DNA from: Arthrobacter sp. ERGS1:01
Lineage (GTDB): Bacteria; Actinomycetota; Actinomycetes; Actinomycetales; Micrococcaceae
Direction of reading: 5' to 3'
DNA length: 64,000 bases
Assembly: GCF_001281315.1 (NCBI RefSeq)
Contig: NZ_CP012479.1
Location: 2,356,001 to 2,420,000, forward strand
Position numbers and translations under genes: made by a program. This document shows, piece by piece, positions 61,839 to 64,000 of the stretch; positions within the stretch are counted from its first letter, which is position 1; each line of letters begins with the position of its first letter. The notes below the pieces were generated by a model. The model was given only the letters and a program-made list of their open reading frames with translations, did no database searches and had not been told where the DNA came from.

Positions 61839-62417
61839 TCAGTCCCCCGCGGGCTCGGCGAACCAGAGCCGGGTTTCACCGTACTTCTTGTCCGCGAAAA
61901 GCTGCAACGACGCCGGCCAGGCCGGTTCCGGAGTGCGGGCCGACCGTTCCACCACCACCACGCCATAGGGGCTCAGCCGCGGGCCGATCAACTCAAGGAC
62001 CAGGGACAGCTCCACCTCTGTCAGCGGGTACGGCGGGTCCATGAACACCAGGTCCCATTGGTCGACGCCGGCCTCGGCCACGCGGGCCAGGAACGACTCC
62101 ACCCGGGAGCGTTGCACCGAAACCACCTTGCCACCGACGACTTTGTTGACCATTTCGGCATTGCGCTGGCAGACGGCGGCGGCCTTTTCGTTGAACTCCA
62201 CCAGTTCCACGGACTTCGCCCCGCGGCTGGCGCTTTCCACACCCAGCGAGCCGGAGCCGGCGTACAAGTCAAGCACCCGCACGTCGGAGAGCATGTTCAT
62301 GGATTCGAGGCGGGAAAACAGCGCCTCCTTGACCCGGTCCGTGGTGGGGCGGGTGCCGTCACCGGGGACCGAGGTCAGCGGCATGCCGCCGGCCGCGCCG
62401 GCCACGATCCGGCTCAT
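61839..62417 (-). CDS. rsmD: 16S rRNA (guanine(966)-N(2))-methyltransferase RsmD
   Basis: A 192-residue rRNA methyltransferase. It begins MSRIVAGAAGGMPLTSVPGDG with TRPTTDRVKEALFS, then SAM motif VLDLYAGSGSLGVESASRGA and the catalytic DPPY in LVFMDPPYPLTE. It is complete, 18 bp after recG in the same orientation, as in most actinobacteria. Confidence 0.97.
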   Translation of the reverse strand: MSRIVAGAAGGMPLTSVPGDGTRPTTDRVKEALFSRLESMNMLSDVRVLDLYAGSGSLGVESASRGAKSVELVEFNEKAAAVCQRNAEMVNKVVGGKVVSVQRSRVESFLARVAEAGVDQWDLVFMDPPYPLTEVELSLVLELIGPRLSPYGVVVVERSARTPEPAWPASLQLFADKKYGETRLWFAEPAGD

Positions 62418-62435
62418 CGGGCGGTCTCCGCATTG

Positions 62436-64000
62436 CTAGCCACGTTCAAGGAAAGCCTCATTCTCTTCATTCACGTACGATTCGATTTCAAGTTTCAGGG
62501 CCGGATGCCGTTCCAGCAACGGGTCGGCCTCAACAATTTCGGTGGCGTCCGCCCGGGCCCGTTCAATCAAGGCCTCGTCGCGGAGCACGCTGAGCATGCG
62601 CAGCCCTGTGGACCCGCCCGATTGCCGGGCGCCGAGGATGTCGCCTTCGCGGCGCAGTTCCAGGTCCTCCCGGGCCAGGACAAAACCGTCGATCGTGGCG
62701 GCCACGGCGGCCAGCCGCCGCCGGCTGGGGTGCCCGGGTTCCAGGCTGGTCACCAACAGGCAGGTTCCGGGGTGCCCGCCGCGCCCCACCCGGCCGCGCA
62801 GCTGGTGCAGCTGGGACATGCCGAACCTGTCGGCGTCCAGGATCACCATCAAGGTGGCATTGTGCACGTCCACGCCCACCTCGATGACGGTGGTGGAGAC
62901 CAGCACGTCAACGTCGCCGGCGGCAAAATCAGCCATGGTGCCTTGCTTGGCGGCCGATTCCAGCCGGCCGTGCAGGGCCTCGATCCGGGTTCCGGCCAGG
63001 ACCGGAACCGTACGCAGGTAGGCGACGACGTCGAGCACGGCGGCCATGGGCCGGGAGTCGCCGCCGGGCCCCTGGGTTTCAATGGGCTCGACCAACGAGT
63101 CGCCGTCGCCGATCTTGGGGCACACCACGTACACCTGGTGGCCGGCATCGACCTCCTCGCGGGAGCGCGCCCAAACGCGGCCTTCCCAGCTGGGGTGTTC
63201 GGCCAGCGGGGCAACATGGGTGGTGATGGGTGCGCGCCCGGCCGGAAGTTCGGCCAGTTCCGAGACCTCAAGGTCGCCAAAGACCGTCATGGCCACGGTG
63301 CGCGGGATGGGGGTGGCCGTCATGACCAACAGGTGCGGCGGCTTGGCGGCCTTGGACCGGAGGGCGTCGCGTTGTTCCACTCCGAAGCGGTGTTGCTCGT
63401 CCACGACGATCAGGCCCAGGTCAGCGAACTGGACGTTGTCCGACAGCAGGGCGTGGGTGCCGATCACAATGCCCGCCTCCCCCGACGCCGCCGCCAGCAG
63501 GGACTTCTTACGCGCCGCGGCCGGCATGGAACCGGTCAGCAGCGTCACGGTGGTGGCGTGCGGGCCGCCGAGCAGGGGTCCCTGGCCCAGGGTGCCCAAA
63601 AGTGCCGAAATCGATTGCAGGTGCTGGGCGGCCAGCACCTCGGTGGGGGCCAGGAACGCGGCCTGGCCGCCGGCGTCGACCACCTGGAGCATGGCGCGCA
63701 GGGCAACCACCGTCTTGCCGGAGCCCACCTCGCCCTGCAGGAGCCGGTGCATGGGATGGGCCGTGGAGACCTCGGCGGCGATCAGGTTCCCGATGTCCCG
63801 CTGGCCCGCCGTCAGCTCGTAGGGCAGCCGGGCGTCAAAGGCGTCCAGCAGCGCCCCGGGCACCGCTTCACGCCCCGTGGCATCCTGCTGCACCGTCACA
63901 TGGCGTCGCTGTGCCAGCGAGGTCTGCAGCGCCAGGGCCTCCTGGTAGCGGAAACGCTTTTGCGCCCTGGGGAAGTCCTCCATGGTGTCCGGGCGATGGA
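62436..64000 (-). CDS. recG: ATP-dependent DNA helicase RecG, 5' end cut off by window edge
   Basis: The C-terminal ~520 residues of the replication-fork-reversing helicase RecG; the N-terminal wedge domain lies beyond the right edge. The frame is open to base 64000 (text HRPDTMEDFPRAQKRFRYQE). Helicase motifs: I LLQGEVGSGKTVVALRA, Ia AFLAPTEVLAAQH, II VVDEQHRFGV, III MTATPIPRTVAMTVFG, IV-VI VSTTVIEVGVDVHNATLMV and QLRGRVGRGGHPG. The C-terminus is complete. Followed by rsmD. Confidence 0.96.
   Translation of the reverse strand, partial: HRPDTMEDFPRAQKRFRYQEALALQTSLAQRRHVTVQQDATGREAVPGALLDAFDARLPYELTAGQRDIGNLIAAEVSTAHPMHRLLQGEVGSGKTVVALRAMLQVVDAGGQAAFLAPTEVLAAQHLQSISALLGTLGQGPLLGGPHATTVTLLTGSMPAAARKKSLLAAASGEAGIVIGTHALLSDNVQFADLGLIVVDEQHRFGVEQRDALRSKAAKPPHLLVMTATPIPRTVAMTVFGDLEVSELAELPAGRAPITTHVAPLAEHPSWEGRVWARSREEVDAGHQVYVVCPKIGDGDSLVEPIETQGPGGDSRPMAAVLDVVAYLRTVPVLAGTRIEALHGRLESAAKQGTMADFAAGDVDVLVSTTVIEVGVDVHNATLMVILDADRFGMSQLHQLRGRVGRGGHPGTCLLVTSLEPGHPSRRRLAAVAATIDGFVLAREDLELRREGDILGARQSGGSTGLRMLSVLRDEALIERARADATEIVEADPLLERHPALKLEIESYVNEENEAFLERG

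Overview
The window is a high-GC actinobacterial chromosome segment, most likely from an Arthrobacter-like member of the Micrococcaceae. Two things suggest this. The cell-machinery genes recG, rsmD, coaD, yceD, rpmF, rnc, mutM, smc, ftsY, amtB-glnK and ffh all lie on the minus strand in the usual actinobacterial order. The head-to-head olefin genes have the oleA / oleBC fusion / oleD layout known from Micrococcus and Arthrobacter. No rRNA, tRNA, CRISPR array, transposase or phage gene was seen.

Layout. 1-386: start of an alpha/beta-hydrolase-like gene. 437-6689: an oligopeptide ABC importer (binding protein, two permeases, fused double ATPase), with an apparent one-base frameshift in the second permease. 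6892-11294: ffh, a stand-alone glucose-6-phosphate dehydrogenase and an AbiEi/DUF559-type nuclease-like gene. 11475-13171: amtB-glnK. 13356-20498: a LuxR-type regulator, an HTTM membrane protein, a DUF5819/SdpA-like anchored protein and a 1393-residue sortase-type surface protein with long Asn-Thr tetrapeptide repeats. 20937-23491: ftsY and a divergent MFS exporter.

23499-38579: a large sulfur-type module with two flavin reductases, four flavin-dependent LLM monooxygenases, two paralogous binding proteins, one ABC permease and ATPase, a DUF1684 protein, an FAD/NAD(P)-binding protein and a GNAT acetyltransferase. A plausible reading is import, N-acetylation and oxidative C-S cleavage of S-modified cysteines or related organosulfur compounds, with the reductases supplying reduced flavin.

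38616-47250: smc, then oleA-oleBC-oleD for long-chain olefins. 47251-48662: a second DUF559-type gene bracketed by two copies of a ~100 bp repeat. 48663-51310: yceD-rpmF-rnc-mutM operon with a recognisable promoter and a likely ATT start for yceD. 51500-52766: two overlapping genes of unknown function and a degenerate partial copy of the second. 52848-59877: coaD, an aminotransferase and spermidine-synthase-like pair, a MarR/SRPBCC pair, a membrane protein, a zinc alcohol dehydrogenase and two small unknown proteins. 59993-64000: flotillin with an NfeD-like partner, rsmD and the truncated recG.

The most unusual parts are the surface-protein cluster at 13.4-20.5 kb, the organosulfur module with DUF1684, and a series of long nested palindromes at gene ends, two of them beside DUF559-type genes.
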